DNA from: Palsa-504 sp963744575
Lineage (GTDB): Bacteria > Actinomycetota > Actinomycetes > Streptosporangiales > Streptosporangiaceae
Assembly: GCA_963744575.1 (NCBI GenBank)
Contig: CAVUUF010000013.1
Coordinates: forward strand, 1-64,000
Direction of reading: 5' to 3'
DNA: 64,000 bases
Shown here: positions 33,731-46,885 of the stretch, piece after piece
How the letters are laid out: the number at the start of each line of letters is the position of its first letter
Position numbering within the stretch: position 1 is the first letter of the stretch
The notes under the pieces: generated by a model
The model's database searches: none
What the model was told of the DNA's origin: nothing
What the model saw: only the letters and a program-made list of their open reading frames with translations
Program-made: the position numbers and the translations under genes

Positions 33731-34267
33731 GTGCACTGCCCCTTCTGCCGGTACCCGGACAGCCGGGTCATCGACAGCAGGACCGCCGAGGACGGTACCG
33801 CAATCCGCCGCCGGAGGTCGTGTCCGGAATGCGGCCGGCGGTTCACCACTCAGGAGACGGTCATCTTGATGGTGGCCAAACGCAGCGGTGTCACCGAGCC
33901 GTTCACCCGGGACAAGATCATCCGTGGTGTGCAGCGCGCGTGCCAGGGACGGCCGGTGAGCGAGGACAAGCTGGCGATCCTGGCTCAGCAGGTGGAGGAG
34001 ACGATCAGGGCGCGAGGGCTGGGCGAGGTCCCCTCGCACCAGGTGGGCCTGGCCATCCTGGGCCCGCTGCGTGACCTGGACGAGGTGGCCTACCTGAGGT
34101 TCGCCTCGGTCTACCGGGGGTTCGAGTCGCTCGCCGACTTCGAGGATGAGATCACCGCCCTGCGCCAGGGCCGCGATGACGCCGCGATCGAGGGCGCCGC
34201 GGCCACGGACCCGGCGTCCCAAGGGGGCCAGCAGAACCAGGCGTCCCGAGGGCGCCAGCAGGACTAG
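33731..34267 (+). CDS. nrdR: NrdR transcriptional repressor of ribonucleotide reductase
   Basis: A 178-residue repressor with an N-terminal zinc ribbon (Cys3, Cys6, Cys31, Cys34; MHCPFC...SCPECGRRF) and an ATP-cone at about 48-140 that senses dATP/ATP. GTG 33731 is strongly supported by AGGGAGGTGATC immediately upstream; the open frame to 33698 is a run-up. A 35-residue Ala/Gln/Ser-rich tail beyond the ATP-cone is nonconserved. It lies 72 bases upstream of nrdJ and represses it; self-control through the candidate boxes is likely. Confidence 0.95.
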   Translation: MHCPFCRYPDSRVIDSRTAEDGTAIRRRRSCPECGRRFTTQETVILMVAKRSGVTEPFTRDKIIRGVQRACQGRPVSEDKLAILAQQVEETIRARGLGEVPSHQVGLAILGPLRDLDEVAYLRFASVYRGFESLADFEDEITALRQGRDDAAIEGAAATDPASQGGQQNQASRGRQQD

Positions 34268-34339
34268 AGGGCAGCACGTACCAGCAAACGGCCACACAGG
34301 CCTGGCAGGGATCCGAGCGGATCCCGGAATGGGGATGAA

Positions 34340-37270
34340 ATGACGGAGACGGTGAGCGGCGCGGCGGCCCGCAAGGGAAAGGGTTCCCAGCCGGACCAGG
34401 CGGCTCAGTCCCGGCGCAACCGGCTCACGATCGAGCGCATCCACACCACTCCGGGCGTGCACCCCTACGACCAGGTCACCTGGGAGCGCCGCGACGTCGT
34501 GATGACGAACTGGCGGGACGGCTCAGTCAACTTCGAGCAGCACGGCGTGGAGTTCCCCGACTCCTGGTCGGTGAACGCGGCCAACATCGTGACCACCAAG
34601 TACTTCCGCGGCGCGGTCGGCTCGCCGCAGCGCGAGTGGAGCCTCAAGCAGCTCGTCAACCGCGTCGTCGGCGTCTACACCGAAACCGGCCGTAAGCACG
34701 GCTATTTCGGCACCGAAGAGGACACCCAGATCTTCGATCACGAGCTCAAATACGCCCTGATCCACCAGATTTTCAGCTTCAACTCCCCGGTCTGGTTCAA
34801 CGTCGGCACCGCCTCCCCGGCGCAGGTATCGGCGTGCTTTATCCTCGCCGTGGACGACACCATGGACTCCATCCTGGAGTGGTACCGGGAGGAAGGCCTG
34901 ATCTTCAAGGGCGGGTCCGGCGCCGGCGTCAACCTGTCCAGGATCCGCTCCAGCAAGGAACTGCTGTCCTCCGGCGGCACCGCCAGCGGCCCGGTCTCCT
35001 TCATGCGCGGTGCCGACGCCTCGGCGGGCACGATCAAGTCGGGCGGCGCCACCCGCCGCGCGGCCAAGATGGTCGTACTCGACGTCGACCACCCCGACGT
35101 GGCCGACTTCATCCAGACCAAGGCCCGCGAAGAGGAAAAGATCCGCGCGCTCCGCGACGCCGGGTTCGATATGGACCTGGGCGGCACGGACATCGTCAGC
35201 GTCCAGTACCAGAACGCCAACAACTCCGTCCGCGTGTCCGACGAGTTCATGCGCGCGGTGGAGGAGGGAAAGGATTTCGACCTGCTGGCCCGCCGCACCG
35301 GCGAGGTGGTCGAGCGGATCGACGCACGCAAGCTGATGCGCGACATGGCCCGAGCCGCATGGGAGTGCGCCGACCCCGGCATCCAGTACGACGGCACGAT
35401 CAACGACTGGCACACAAACCCCGAATCCGGGCGGATCACCGCAAGCAATCCCTGCTCGGAATACCTCAGCCTGGACAACTCCTCCTGCAATCTCGCCAGC
35501 ATCAACCTGCTCAAGTTCATCCGGGACGACAACACCTTCGATGCCGAGCGTTTCGCGAGGATGACCGAGCTGATCATCACCGCGATGGACATCTCCATCA
35601 CGTTCGCCGACTTCCCTACGCCGAAGATCGCCGAGGTCACCCGGGCCTACCGGCAACTCGGCATCGGCTACGCCAACCTGGGCGCGCTGCTGATGGCCAC
35701 CGGCCACGCCTACGACTCCGAGGGCGGCCGGGCGATCGCGGCCGCGATCACCTCGCTGATGACCGGCACCGCCTACAAGACCTCGGCCGAACTAGCCGGG
35801 GCTGTCGGCCCTTATGACGGTTACGAGCGCAACGCCAGGCCGCACAAGCGCGTCATCCGCAAGCACGCGGACGCCAGCGAGGGCATCCGCCCGGTCGGCA
35901 CCATGGAGCGCGAGATCCTCGACCTGGCCAGCCAGACCTGGCAAGAGTGCATCGACCTCGGCGAGGCAAATGGGTACAGAAACGCCCAATCCTCGCTATT
36001 GGCGCCTACCGGGACAATAGGCCTCATGATGGACTGTGACACCACGGGCGTCGAGCCCGACCTGGCCTTGGTCAAGCTCAAGAAGCTAGTCGGTGGCGGC
36101 TCCATGCAGATCGTCAACCAGACCGTGCCGCGGGCGCTGAAGAACCTCGGCTACCCGCACGAGCAGGTCGAGGCGATCACCGAGTACATCGCCGAGCACG
36201 GCCACGTGGTGAACGCCCCCGGCCTGCGGCCCGAGCACTACGAGGTGTTCGACTGCGCCATGGGCGAGCGCGCGATCAGCCCGATGGGCCATGTCCGAAT
36301 GATGGCCGCGGTCCAGCCCCTGCTGAGCGGGTCCATTTCGAAAACCGTGAACCTTCCGGAAAGCGCCACCGTTGAGGACATTGAGCGGATCAACTTCGAG
36401 GGCTGGAAGCTCGGCCTCAAGGCGCTGGCCGTTTACCGCGACAACTGCAAGGTCGGCCAGCCGCTGTCCGACGCCAGGAAGAAGCCCGCCGAGGCTGCCG
36501 CCCAAACCGTCCCGGCGGCCCAGGCGCAGGCCGAGGTTCCGGCCGCCGCCCCGGCGCACGAGCAGCACCGCCCGGTCCGCCGTCGCCTGCCCAGGCAGCG
36601 GCCGGCCACCGTGACCAGGTTCTCCGTCGCGGGCGCCGAAGGCTACATGACCGTCTCCAGCTACCCGGACGACGGCGTGGGCGAGGTGTTCCTCAAGCTC
36701 GGCAAGCAGGGCTCGACGCTGGCCGGCGTGATGGACGCCTTCTCCATGGCCATCTCGGTCGGCCTGCAGTACGGTATCCCGCTGGATTCGTACGTGGCCA
36801 AGTTCACCAACATGCGGTTCGAGCCGGCCGGCCTGACCGACGACCCGGACATCAGGATCGCCAGTTCGGTGATGGACTACATCTTCCGCCGCCTCGCGCT
36901 GGACCACCTGCCCTACGAGGACCGCGCCGAGCTCGGCATCCTGTCCGCGGCCGAACGGGCCGCCGAGGTGGCGGGCCACGGACAGGCCGGGCTGGCCGAG
37001 GAGGTCGACCCCACCGAACTTGCCCAGTCGGCCGCCGTAGAACAGCCTCATCATGCCGAACGGGCTGCGGTACCCGCCCCGGCCCCGGCTCAAGCCCCGC
37101 AGGCGAACGCCCCCTTTCCGGCCGCACCGCACAGCACGGCCGAACTGATCGAGTCGCAGCAGGGCCGGACCGCCGACGCCCCGCTCTGCCTCACCTGCGG
37201 CACCAAGATGCGCCCGGCCGGCAGCTGCTACGTCTGCGAAGGCTGCGGCTCCACCAGCGGCTGCAGCTAG
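34340..37270 (+). CDS. nrdJ: Adenosylcobalamin-dependent (class II) ribonucleotide reductase
   Basis: A 976-residue NrdJ that makes all dNTPs with cobalamin and does not need oxygen. Visible: NSPVWFNVG, CFILAVDDTMDSIL, KGGSGAGVNLSRIRS, and active-site NPCSEYLSLDNSSCNLASIN. A Pro/Ala/Gln-rich linker follows at about 710-760, then the typical C-terminal TSCPD-like part (VFLKLGKQGSTLAGVMDAFS). The very end is a double CxxC zinc knot (CLTCGTKM...CYVCEGCGSTSGC), which also holds the Cys that re-reduce the active site. It is next to nrdR and shares its transcript. Confidence 0.97.
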   Translation: MTETVSGAAARKGKGSQPDQAAQSRRNRLTIERIHTTPGVHPYDQVTWERRDVVMTNWRDGSVNFEQHGVEFPDSWSVNAANIVTTKYFRGAVGSPQREWSLKQLVNRVVGVYTETGRKHGYFGTEEDTQIFDHELKYALIHQIFSFNSPVWFNVGTASPAQVSACFILAVDDTMDSILEWYREEGLIFKGGSGAGVNLSRIRSSKELLSSGGTASGPVSFMRGADASAGTIKSGGATRRAAKMVVLDVDHPDVADFIQTKAREEEKIRALRDAGFDMDLGGTDIVSVQYQNANNSVRVSDEFMRAVEEGKDFDLLARRTGEVVERIDARKLMRDMARAAWECADPGIQYDGTINDWHTNPESGRITASNPCSEYLSLDNSSCNLASINLLKFIRDDNTFDAERFARMTELIITAMDISITFADFPTPKIAEVTRAYRQLGIGYANLGALLMATGHAYDSEGGRAIAAAITSLMTGTAYKTSAELAGAVGPYDGYERNARPHKRVIRKHADASEGIRPVGTMEREILDLASQTWQECIDLGEANGYRNAQSSLLAPTGTIGLMMDCDTTGVEPDLALVKLKKLVGGGSMQIVNQTVPRALKNLGYPHEQVEAITEYIAEHGHVVNAPGLRPEHYEVFDCAMGERAISPMGHVRMMAAVQPLLSGSISKTVNLPESATVEDIERINFEGWKLGLKALAVYRDNCKVGQPLSDARKKPAEAAAQTVPAAQAQAEVPAAAPAHEQHRPVRRRLPRQRPATVTRFSVAGAEGYMTVSSYPDDGVGEVFLKLGKQGSTLAGVMDAFSMAISVGLQYGIPLDSYVAKFTNMRFEPAGLTDDPDIRIASSVMDYIFRRLALDHLPYEDRAELGILSAAERAAEVAGHGQAGLAEEVDPTELAQSAAVEQPHHAERAAVPAPAPAQAPQANAPFPAAPHSTAELIESQQGRTADAPLCLTCGTKMRPAGSCYVCEGCGSTSGCS

Positions 37271-37338
37271 AAGTGAGCGGTATTGCATTAGATGCAACAA
37301 GTGCCGCAAGAGTGGTTGGGCATCTGATCGTTGAAACG

Positions 37339-37374
37339 CCGCACGCCCGGGCCTGTAGGGGCTCGGGCGTGCGG
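37339..37374 (+). terminator. Strong hairpin after nrdJ
   Basis: CCGCACGCCCG (37339-37349) pairs perfectly with CGGGCGTGCGG (37364-37374), 11 bp with a 14-nt loop. It starts 69 bases after the nrdJ stop and has no T-run. Confidence 0.6.
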
Positions 37375-37527
37375 GCGCACGAGCTGAGATGTCGCGCCGG
37401 GTTGGAACCAGGATGACATCACACTCCGCGCCGCAAATCAAGGCTGACGGAGTGGATGCTCCGGGTCATCAGGCGGTGAGCTTGCGGCGCAGCCCGGGGT
37501 GGTCCAAGGGAGTGCGCCCGAGGCCGG

Positions 37528-38082
37528 CTAGCGGGAAACCCGGCCTACGCGTCGTCCGGCCTTGGCCGAGGCCTTGCCCGAGGCCTTCGCCGTCCGGGCG
37601 ACCATCGACGCCTCCCGGCGCGCCCTCCGGCCCGCCTGGCGGGTGTGCCTGGCCGCGTGGCGAACGCGCCAGGCGAGCGACGGGTTCCCCGCGGTGTCGG
37701 CCGACGCGACGAGCAGGCCGCCGAGCATCGAGAGGTTCTTCAGGAAGTGGATGCGCTGCTGCGCCTGGTCCGCCTCCTCCTCGTCCTCCCAGAAGCGGTG
37801 CCCGGCCGCGGTGGTCGGCACCAGCGTCGCGGCCAGCGCGAGCGCGGAAAGCCGGGGGAACCGGCCCAGCGCCAGCAGCGCGCCCGCCGCCATCTGGACG
37901 GCGCCGTTGATCCGCACCGCCTGCTCGGTCTTGGCCGGCACGGCCGGGACCCGTTCGGCCAGCAGGCGCACCACCGGCTCGGCCCTCGGCGCCACCCGCT
38001 CGGGGCGCCGGAAGGTGTCGTAACCCTGGATGACGAAGATGGCGGCCATCATAGGCCGGGCGAGAGCTCTTACTACAGTCAT
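37528..38082 (-). CDS. DoxX-family membrane protein
   Basis: A DoxX-like four-helix membrane protein of about 184 residues. Hydrophobic segments lie at about 8-22, 62-78 (MAAGALLALG), 80-92 and 115-128 (LSMLGGLLVASAD), with family landmarks MAAIFVIQGYDTFRRPE and HRFWEDEE. After the last helix comes a 55-residue Arg/Lys/Ala-rich basic tail (RHTRQAGRRARR, KASGKASAKAGRR), which is unusual for DoxX and could bind nucleic acid or acidic lipid. AGGAGG is only two bases from ATG 38082, so the exact start is uncertain. Function not known. Confidence 0.82.
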   Translation of the reverse strand: MTVVRALARPMMAAIFVIQGYDTFRRPERVAPRAEPVVRLLAERVPAVPAKTEQAVRINGAVQMAAGALLALGRFPRLSALALAATLVPTTAAGHRFWEDEEEADQAQQRIHFLKNLSMLGGLLVASADTAGNPSLAWRVRHAARHTRQAGRRARREASMVARTAKASGKASAKAGRRVGRVSR

Positions 38083-38151
38083 CACCTCCTGCTGCCCTCC
38101 GGGCCGCCGTTATAACCTGGCGAGGGTGATCATGGCTCCATAATTGGCGTC

Positions 38152-38640
38152 GTGACCGACCCGGAGATCCGGATCAGACTCGTCGACGAGGGCGACCGCC
38201 CCATGCTCGCCTGGCTCGTCGCCGAGCTCTGGGGATCCGAACTCGTCGCCGTGCACGACACGGTGCTGCGGCCCGCCGAGATGCCCGGGTTCATCGCCGA
38301 ACGGTCCGGCCGCGTGGTCGGCCTGCTCACCTACCAGCTGGTGGGGGACATGCTCGAGATCGTCACGCTCAACGCCATCGAGCGCCGGGCCGGCATCGGG
38401 ACCATGCTGATCGAGGCCGCCGCCGACGCGGCCCGGCGCTTCGGCCGCCGCGAGATCCGGCTCACCACCACCAACGACAACGTCGACGCGCTCCGCTTCT
38501 ACCAGCGCCGCGGGTTCCGGCTCGCCGAGCTGCGGCCGGGCGCGGTCGACCGGTCCCGGCAGCAGAAGCCGCAGATCCCGCGCACCGGCCACTACGGCAT
38601 CCCGCTGCACGACGAGATCGATCTCACCCTGCGCGTCTAA
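38152..38640 (+). CDS. GNAT-family N-acetyltransferase
   Basis: A 162-residue acetyl-CoA-dependent transferase. Motif A, the CoA-binding R-x-x-G-x-G/A turn, is at ERRAGIGTMLIEAA; motif B, DNVDALRFYQRRGFRLAELR, has the common FYQRRGF box. Earlier: VRLVDEGDR (beta1) and GRVVGLLTYQL. It uses a GTG start. The substrate cannot be told from sequence. Divergent from the DoxX gene, with which it shares a 70-bp interval. Confidence 0.88.
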   Translation: MTDPEIRIRLVDEGDRPMLAWLVAELWGSELVAVHDTVLRPAEMPGFIAERSGRVVGLLTYQLVGDMLEIVTLNAIERRAGIGTMLIEAAADAARRFGRREIRLTTTNDNVDALRFYQRRGFRLAELRPGAVDRSRQQKPQIPRTGHYGIPLHDEIDLTLRV

Positions 38641-39071
38641 GCAATCTCACCCTGTCGTCTGCGCAGGAGCGCCCTTGACCTGGCGCCCGCCGGTCCAGAC
38701 CCCAGATGACCACGTCGTCGCGAATAGGGGCATCGTGTCCGGGTATGACCAGTTCTGCCGCTATTCGGTGCATTTGTTCTCCTGTGAGGGTTCTGGACGG
38801 ACTGGGGCCGCGGATGTGATGGTGTTTATCTTGACTGGTCACCGCCCCCGCGGTCCATCATGGATGATCGGCCGCGTTCTCCAGGGAGGCTCCAGGCCGG
38901 GACGGCTCCGCCGCAGTTTTTCACCGACAGTATCGACGTGTGCGCTGTCGTGCGCGCGGGTCATGCGCTATACAGGGACATACGACTGTCCGGCAACCGG
39001 GTGCGGGAATGGCCAGCCGGACGCGGCTCCGAGGCGGGCTCTAGGAGGCAGGGACATAGGGGCGAGGAAGC
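38641..39071. other. Intergenic stretch without a supported gene
   Basis: Short frames on both strands (38624-38842 minus, 38675-39091 plus) lack family features. The promoter of the double AAA+ gene must lie here. I see no repeat or strong hairpin in it. Confidence 0.3.
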
Positions 39072-39074
39072 GTG

Positions 39075-41537
39075 ATGCTGCCAGACGATAGGGCCCAGCC
39101 CGCCGCGCCAGACCGGCCGACCCTGGGCGCCCGGCTCATGCGTACCTATCGGCAGCTTCCGGTATTGCTCAAGGTCGTCGTGGTCATCGCGGCCGTCTTC
39201 CTGGCGGCACCGATCATCCTCGTCGTCATGGTCTACGGTATCGTCGCGGTCACCCAGGGACGGCGCACCGTGGGCGCGTCCGCTTCGGTCGCGCTGTGGG
39301 GCGTGGTCGTGTTCTCCTTTGCGGGCAAGGGCAACCACACCTGGCTGTACTCCGTGATCCTGCTGCCCGTGGCGGTCGCCCTGGCCGCCCACACCAGGCC
39401 GCTGGCCCGCTGGTTCGTGCCGTGCCGCACGGTCGCCTGGGTCCTGGCCTGGTCCGTGCCCGCCGGGGTCATCGCCCTGAAGGCGGCGCAGCAGGCGCCG
39501 TTCATCGGCACCGTCGCCGCGTGGCTGCTGGCCGCGGCCGTGCTCGGCTGGCGAGTGGCCAAGGGCATCCAGGAGGGCCGCATGTACGGCCCGGCGGGCT
39601 CGCCGGGACCGGCCGGCCGCCCGGCAGCCCATCCCGGTGCGCGGCCCCCGGGCAACCAGGGCCCCCAGGGCCAGCAGGGGCATCCGGGCGCTCCCGGCGT
39701 CCGCGCCCAGGCCGCGGCGCTGCCGTACGCCGAGTACGCCACCCGCGACCGCCACGGCGGCGCCCCCCGCCCGCGGCCGCAGATCTCGGTCGAGGACGCT
39801 ATGGCCGAACTCGACGCGATGATCGGGCTGTCCTCGGTCAAGGAGCAGGTCCGCTCGATCGCCGCGTCCATCGAGGCGGCGCGGCGGCGCACCGTGGCCG
39901 GCATCACCACCGAGCGGCCGATGCGGCACTTCGTGTTCCTCGGGCCGCCCGGCACCGGCAAGACCACGGTGGCCCGGGTGCTGGCCAAGATCTTCTACGC
40001 GTTCGGCCTGCTGCAGGCGCCCGAGGTCATCGAGGCGCACCGGGCCGACCTGGTGGGCGAGTTCCTCGGCGCGACCGCGATCAAGACCAACGAGCTCGTC
40101 GATTCCGCGCTGGGCGGGGTGCTGTTCATCGACGAGGCGTACGGCCTGGTCAACGAGGGCGACGGGCAGGCCGACCGGTTCGGCCAGGAGGCGGTGCAGA
40201 CGCTGCTCAAGCGGGCCGAGGACAACCGGGACAACCTCATCATCATCCTGGCCGGCTACGAGAAGCAAACGGAGTCGTTCCTGTCCTCCAACCCCGGCCT
40301 GGCCTCCCGGTTCGCCACCCGGCTGAAGTTCCCGAGCTACTCCCCGGCGGAGATGATGGCGCTGGCCGAGGCCGCGCTCGACCGGCGCGGCGAGATGCTC
40401 GACCCGGACGCGCGCCCGGTGCTGTGGCGCACGCTGGAGGAGGTCGGCCGCCGCCGGATCGCCGACGAGCTGGGCAACGGCCGGTTCGTCCGCAGCCTGC
40501 TTGAGAAGGCCGGCCAGGCCCGCGACGTGCGGGTGATGACCGGCACGACTGAGCCCGTGCCCCGGGACCTGGTGACCATCCGCGGCGGCGACCTGGAGCA
40601 GGCCTACGCCGAGCTCACCAGCAGGCTGCGCGGCTACGAGGACACGCCCACGGTGGAGGGCGCCATCGCCGAGCTCAACGTGCTGGTCGGGCTGGAGCCG
40701 GTGAAGCAGCAGGTGCGGGCGATCGCCGCGCAGCTGCGCGTGGCCAAGATGCGGGACTTCCACGGCCTGGCCAGCCAGCCGCCGGCCCGGCACTTCGTGT
40801 TCACCGGACCGCCGGGCACCGGCAAGACCACGGTGGCGCGCATCATCAGCCGCATCTTCGCCGCGCACGGGCTGCTGGTCAGGCCCGAGGTCATCGAGGC
40901 GCACCGGGCCAACCTGGTCGGCGAGCACCTCGGCTCGACCGCGATCAAGACCAACAAGCTCGTCGACTCGGCCATCGGCGGCGTGCTGTTCATCGACGAG
41001 GCGTACTCGCTGCACAACGAGGGCTACTCCGGCGGCGACGCGTTCGGCGCCGAGGCGGTGCAGACGCTGCTCAAGCGGGCCGAGGACGACCGCGACCGGC
41101 TGGTGATCGTGCTCGCCGGGTACCCGGATGACATGGACAGGTTCGTGCGCAGCAACCCGGGCCTGGCCTCCCGGTTCAGCACCCGCGTCACCTTCCCCAG
41201 CTACTCCCCGGCCGAACTGACCGAGATCGCCAAGCAGCTCGCCAGCCAGGCCGGGGACGTGTTCGACCCGGCGGCCGAAGAGGTGCTCGGCGTGATCTTC
41301 GCCGAGGCCTTCGGCTCGGGCCGCGTCGACGAGCTGGGCAACGGCCGGTTCGCCCGGTCCCTGTTCGAGCGGGCCTGCGCCTGCCGGGACGTCCGGGTGG
41401 TCCGGCTGGGCGAGCAGGCGACCGCGGCGGACCTGACCACGGTCACCGCCGCGGACGTCCGCTCCGCCTACCGGGAACTGGTCCCGGAGGGCCCGGATTC
41501 CCCCCGGCACCCGATCCCCGTGCCCGAGCAGGGCTAA
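39075..41537 (+). CDS. Membrane-anchored protein with two CbbX/SpoVK-type AAA+ modules
   Basis: An 820-residue protein. The N-terminal 165 residues hold five hydrophobic segments. A collagen-like linker at about 174-212 (GPAGSPGPAGRP, GNQGPQGQQGHPGAPG) joins them to two AAA+ modules. Module 1 has Walker A GPPGTGKTT, Walker B LFIDEAYGL and sensor/Arg region SNPGLASRF. Module 2 has GPPGTGKTT, LFIDEAYSL and SNPGLASRF. Both have the CbbX-type VKEQVR / VKQQVR start and EVIEAHRADLVGE pore-loop region. Single or double modules of this sort appear in CbbX and in EccA of type VII secretion. ATG 39075 or GTG 39072; GAGGAA upstream. No ESX genes nearby, so role unknown. Confidence 0.88.
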   Translation: MLPDDRAQPAAPDRPTLGARLMRTYRQLPVLLKVVVVIAAVFLAAPIILVVMVYGIVAVTQGRRTVGASASVALWGVVVFSFAGKGNHTWLYSVILLPVAVALAAHTRPLARWFVPCRTVAWVLAWSVPAGVIALKAAQQAPFIGTVAAWLLAAAVLGWRVAKGIQEGRMYGPAGSPGPAGRPAAHPGARPPGNQGPQGQQGHPGAPGVRAQAAALPYAEYATRDRHGGAPRPRPQISVEDAMAELDAMIGLSSVKEQVRSIAASIEAARRRTVAGITTERPMRHFVFLGPPGTGKTTVARVLAKIFYAFGLLQAPEVIEAHRADLVGEFLGATAIKTNELVDSALGGVLFIDEAYGLVNEGDGQADRFGQEAVQTLLKRAEDNRDNLIIILAGYEKQTESFLSSNPGLASRFATRLKFPSYSPAEMMALAEAALDRRGEMLDPDARPVLWRTLEEVGRRRIADELGNGRFVRSLLEKAGQARDVRVMTGTTEPVPRDLVTIRGGDLEQAYAELTSRLRGYEDTPTVEGAIAELNVLVGLEPVKQQVRAIAAQLRVAKMRDFHGLASQPPARHFVFTGPPGTGKTTVARIISRIFAAHGLLVRPEVIEAHRANLVGEHLGSTAIKTNKLVDSAIGGVLFIDEAYSLHNEGYSGGDAFGAEAVQTLLKRAEDDRDRLVIVLAGYPDDMDRFVRSNPGLASRFSTRVTFPSYSPAELTEIAKQLASQAGDVFDPAAEEVLGVIFAEAFGSGRVDELGNGRFARSLFERACACRDVRVVRLGEQATAADLTTVTAADVRSAYRELVPEGPDSPRHPIPVPEQG

Positions 41538-41558
41538 GCGCCGGGCACACGCAGCCAC

Positions 41559-45140
<3,582 letters not shown>

Positions 45141-45149
<9 letters not shown>

Positions 45150-45274
45150 CTCCGGGGGCGACCCCCCGAGCCCGCGCAAGCACCCTGCTAGCTCCGGGGG
45201 GCCGACCCCCCGAGCCCCCCGCAAGCACCCTGCTAGCTCCGGGGGGCCGACCCCCCGAGCCCCCGCAAGCACCT
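45141..45274. repeat. Three tandem hairpin repeats between convergent genes
   Basis: Units starting CCCTGCTAGCTCCGGGG lie at 45141, 45183 and 45228 (periods 42 and 45). Each carries a GGGGGG/CCCCCC hairpin bounded by GCTC and GAGC, followed by GCAAGCA. The first unit overlaps the stop codon (TAG, 45147-45149) of the hydantoinase gene; the last ends a base before the stop of the convergent gene. They probably serve as stacked bidirectional terminators. Confidence 0.75.
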
Positions 45275-46885
45275 TTAGGGCTCGTCCGCCTCGAGTTCGC
45301 GCAGCACGGCGATCAGCGCGGCCTCGTCGCCGCTGGTGTGGTCGAGCACCGACATCAGCGCGTGCAGCACCAGGTGGCGGTCCTGGCCGGCGTCGAGCAG
45401 CCGCTGCGCGGCCTCCCACAGCTCCGGCGGGTCGCCGCGCCAGAGCCGGTCGGCCAGCACCAGGTGCCGTTCGATGTGCCGGCCGACCCCGCCAGGGGCG
45501 GGGGTAGCGTGGTCGGCGGCGATCAGCGCGCGCCGGTCCCGCGGGTCGGCCGGGTCCATAATGGACAGGTCGGTGCCGGAGTGCCAGCCCTCGAGCACCG
45601 GGAAGGCGAACGCCCGCCGGGGCAGCGCCTCCAGGTCGGCGTCCGGCAGCAGCCGCCGGACCAGCGCGTAGTCCAGGCCGAACTCGGCCGGATCCCGGTA
45701 CGCCTGGGCGAACCGGCTGATCGAGTTGAACACTGCCTCGAGCGAGTCGTTGACGGTGGCCTCGGGCAGGCCGCGCCGTCGGCCCGCCCAGCGCACCCAC
45801 GCGGCCAGCACGTGCGGCATCGCGTCCTGTTCGGCGAACGACAGCATGACCTTACGCGGCAGCCAGCCGAGCAGGAACGTCTCCACCTTGGTCGGGCTCA
45901 TCCGCAGCGGCCGCCCGAAGTCCTTGTCGCAGCCGTAGTCGATGATGCGGTCCGCGCAGTGGCTGGCCGAACCGCGGTCGGACAGGTCCTCCGCCTCGTC
46001 CGAGGCGAGGAACTCGGCGGCCAGCATGGCCCGCCGGTCCTTGCTCCAGGCCTGCCGCCGCCCGGTCGTGTTCAGCGGGGCGGTGGCGGACAGCGACCGG
46101 CCGCGGTACGGCGGCAGCGCCCTGATCCGGGCCCGGATGAACGCGTGGTAGGAGGGGAACGAGTCGCTGACCACCGGCTCGTGCGCGGCATCGGTCACGG
46201 TCAGCGCGGTCTCCAGCATGTGCCGGGCCTGGCCGGCGTCGACCTGGTGGAACGCATACTTGGCCGCGGCCCCGCGCTGGCTGCTCGCCTCGCGGCAGTG
46301 GTCGAGCAGCTTGCTGACCCGGGAGGTCACCCAGCCGTCCTTGATCATCCCGCCGGAGTTGTAGTCCACCACGGTGACCAGCGCGTGCGGCTCCTGGCCG
46401 GCGTAGCTGAAGGTGCAGATGACCTCGTCGGCGTCACCGAGCTCGTCCGGGTTGACGTAGCACTCGGCCGCGGTGACCGCGCCCAGGTGCTCGGCCCAGC
46501 CGGGGCACGGCACGCCCGCCTCGATCAGCTCCAGGGCCGCGCGCTCGGCCTTGGCCGCCTGCCGCGGGGTGCCCAGGCAGGCGATGCCGGATAGCAGCGC
46601 CAGCGCCGCCGGGCTGCGCTGCTCGCCCGCGTAGTCCACCAGGCCCTCGCCGACCAGCTGCTCGACGGTGGCGGCCCGCCTGCCGCCGCCGCGCTGACCC
46701 CACCAGGTGCCGAGCAGCTCGCTGACCATGAGCTCCGCGTCGAGCGGGCTGCGCACGGCCAGCAGCTCACGCGCCGCGCGCAGCAGTTCGGCGAACAGCG
46801 CGTTCGGCGGCGGCCCAGCGGCGCCTGGTCGCTGGCCGCTCGCTGATCCGCCGGGGGACTGGCTTCGTCGGCGCTGCGGGCTCAC
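45275..46885 (-). CDS. Conserved hypothetical actinobacterial protein, 536 residues
   Basis: I do not recognise the family. It is a soluble, mostly helical protein without TM or signal peptide. A Pro/Gly/Gln-rich first 28 residues is followed by regular alpha-helical repeats (LFAELLRAARELLAV, MVSELLGTWWGQ, ALLSGIACLGTPRQAAKAE), then an alpha/beta section (VICTFSYAGQEPHALVTVVDYNSG, DGWVTSRVSKLLDH). Later come conserved-looking TGRRQAWSKDRR, CADRIIDYGCDKDFGRP, and LHALMSVLDHTSGDEAALIAVL at the end. GTG 46885 with GAGAGG upstream. Divergent from the PAS/GAF phosphatase gene, which it may be co-regulated with. Long length and clean frame support a real gene. Confidence 0.75.
   Translation of the reverse strand: MSPQRRRSQSPGGSASGQRPGAAGPPPNALFAELLRAARELLAVRSPLDAELMVSELLGTWWGQRGGGRRAATVEQLVGEGLVDYAGEQRSPAALALLSGIACLGTPRQAAKAERAALELIEAGVPCPGWAEHLGAVTAAECYVNPDELGDADEVICTFSYAGQEPHALVTVVDYNSGGMIKDGWVTSRVSKLLDHCREASSQRGAAAKYAFHQVDAGQARHMLETALTVTDAAHEPVVSDSFPSYHAFIRARIRALPPYRGRSLSATAPLNTTGRRQAWSKDRRAMLAAEFLASDEAEDLSDRGSASHCADRIIDYGCDKDFGRPLRMSPTKVETFLLGWLPRKVMLSFAEQDAMPHVLAAWVRWAGRRRGLPEATVNDSLEAVFNSISRFAQAYRDPAEFGLDYALVRRLLPDADLEALPRRAFAFPVLEGWHSGTDLSIMDPADPRDRRALIAADHATPAPGGVGRHIERHLVLADRLWRGDPPELWEAAQRLLDAGQDRHLVLHALMSVLDHTSGDEAALIAVLRELEADEP

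Noticed and set aside
34268..34339. Cobalamin riboswitch before nrdJ
   Set aside because: The gap is only 72 bases and lacks a B12-box-like sequence; regulation by NrdR is sufficient.
39075..41537. Type VII secretion locus (EccA)
   Set aside because: The AAA+ modules are EccA/CbbX-like, but no eccB/C/D, WXG100, PE/PPE or mycosin gene is present.
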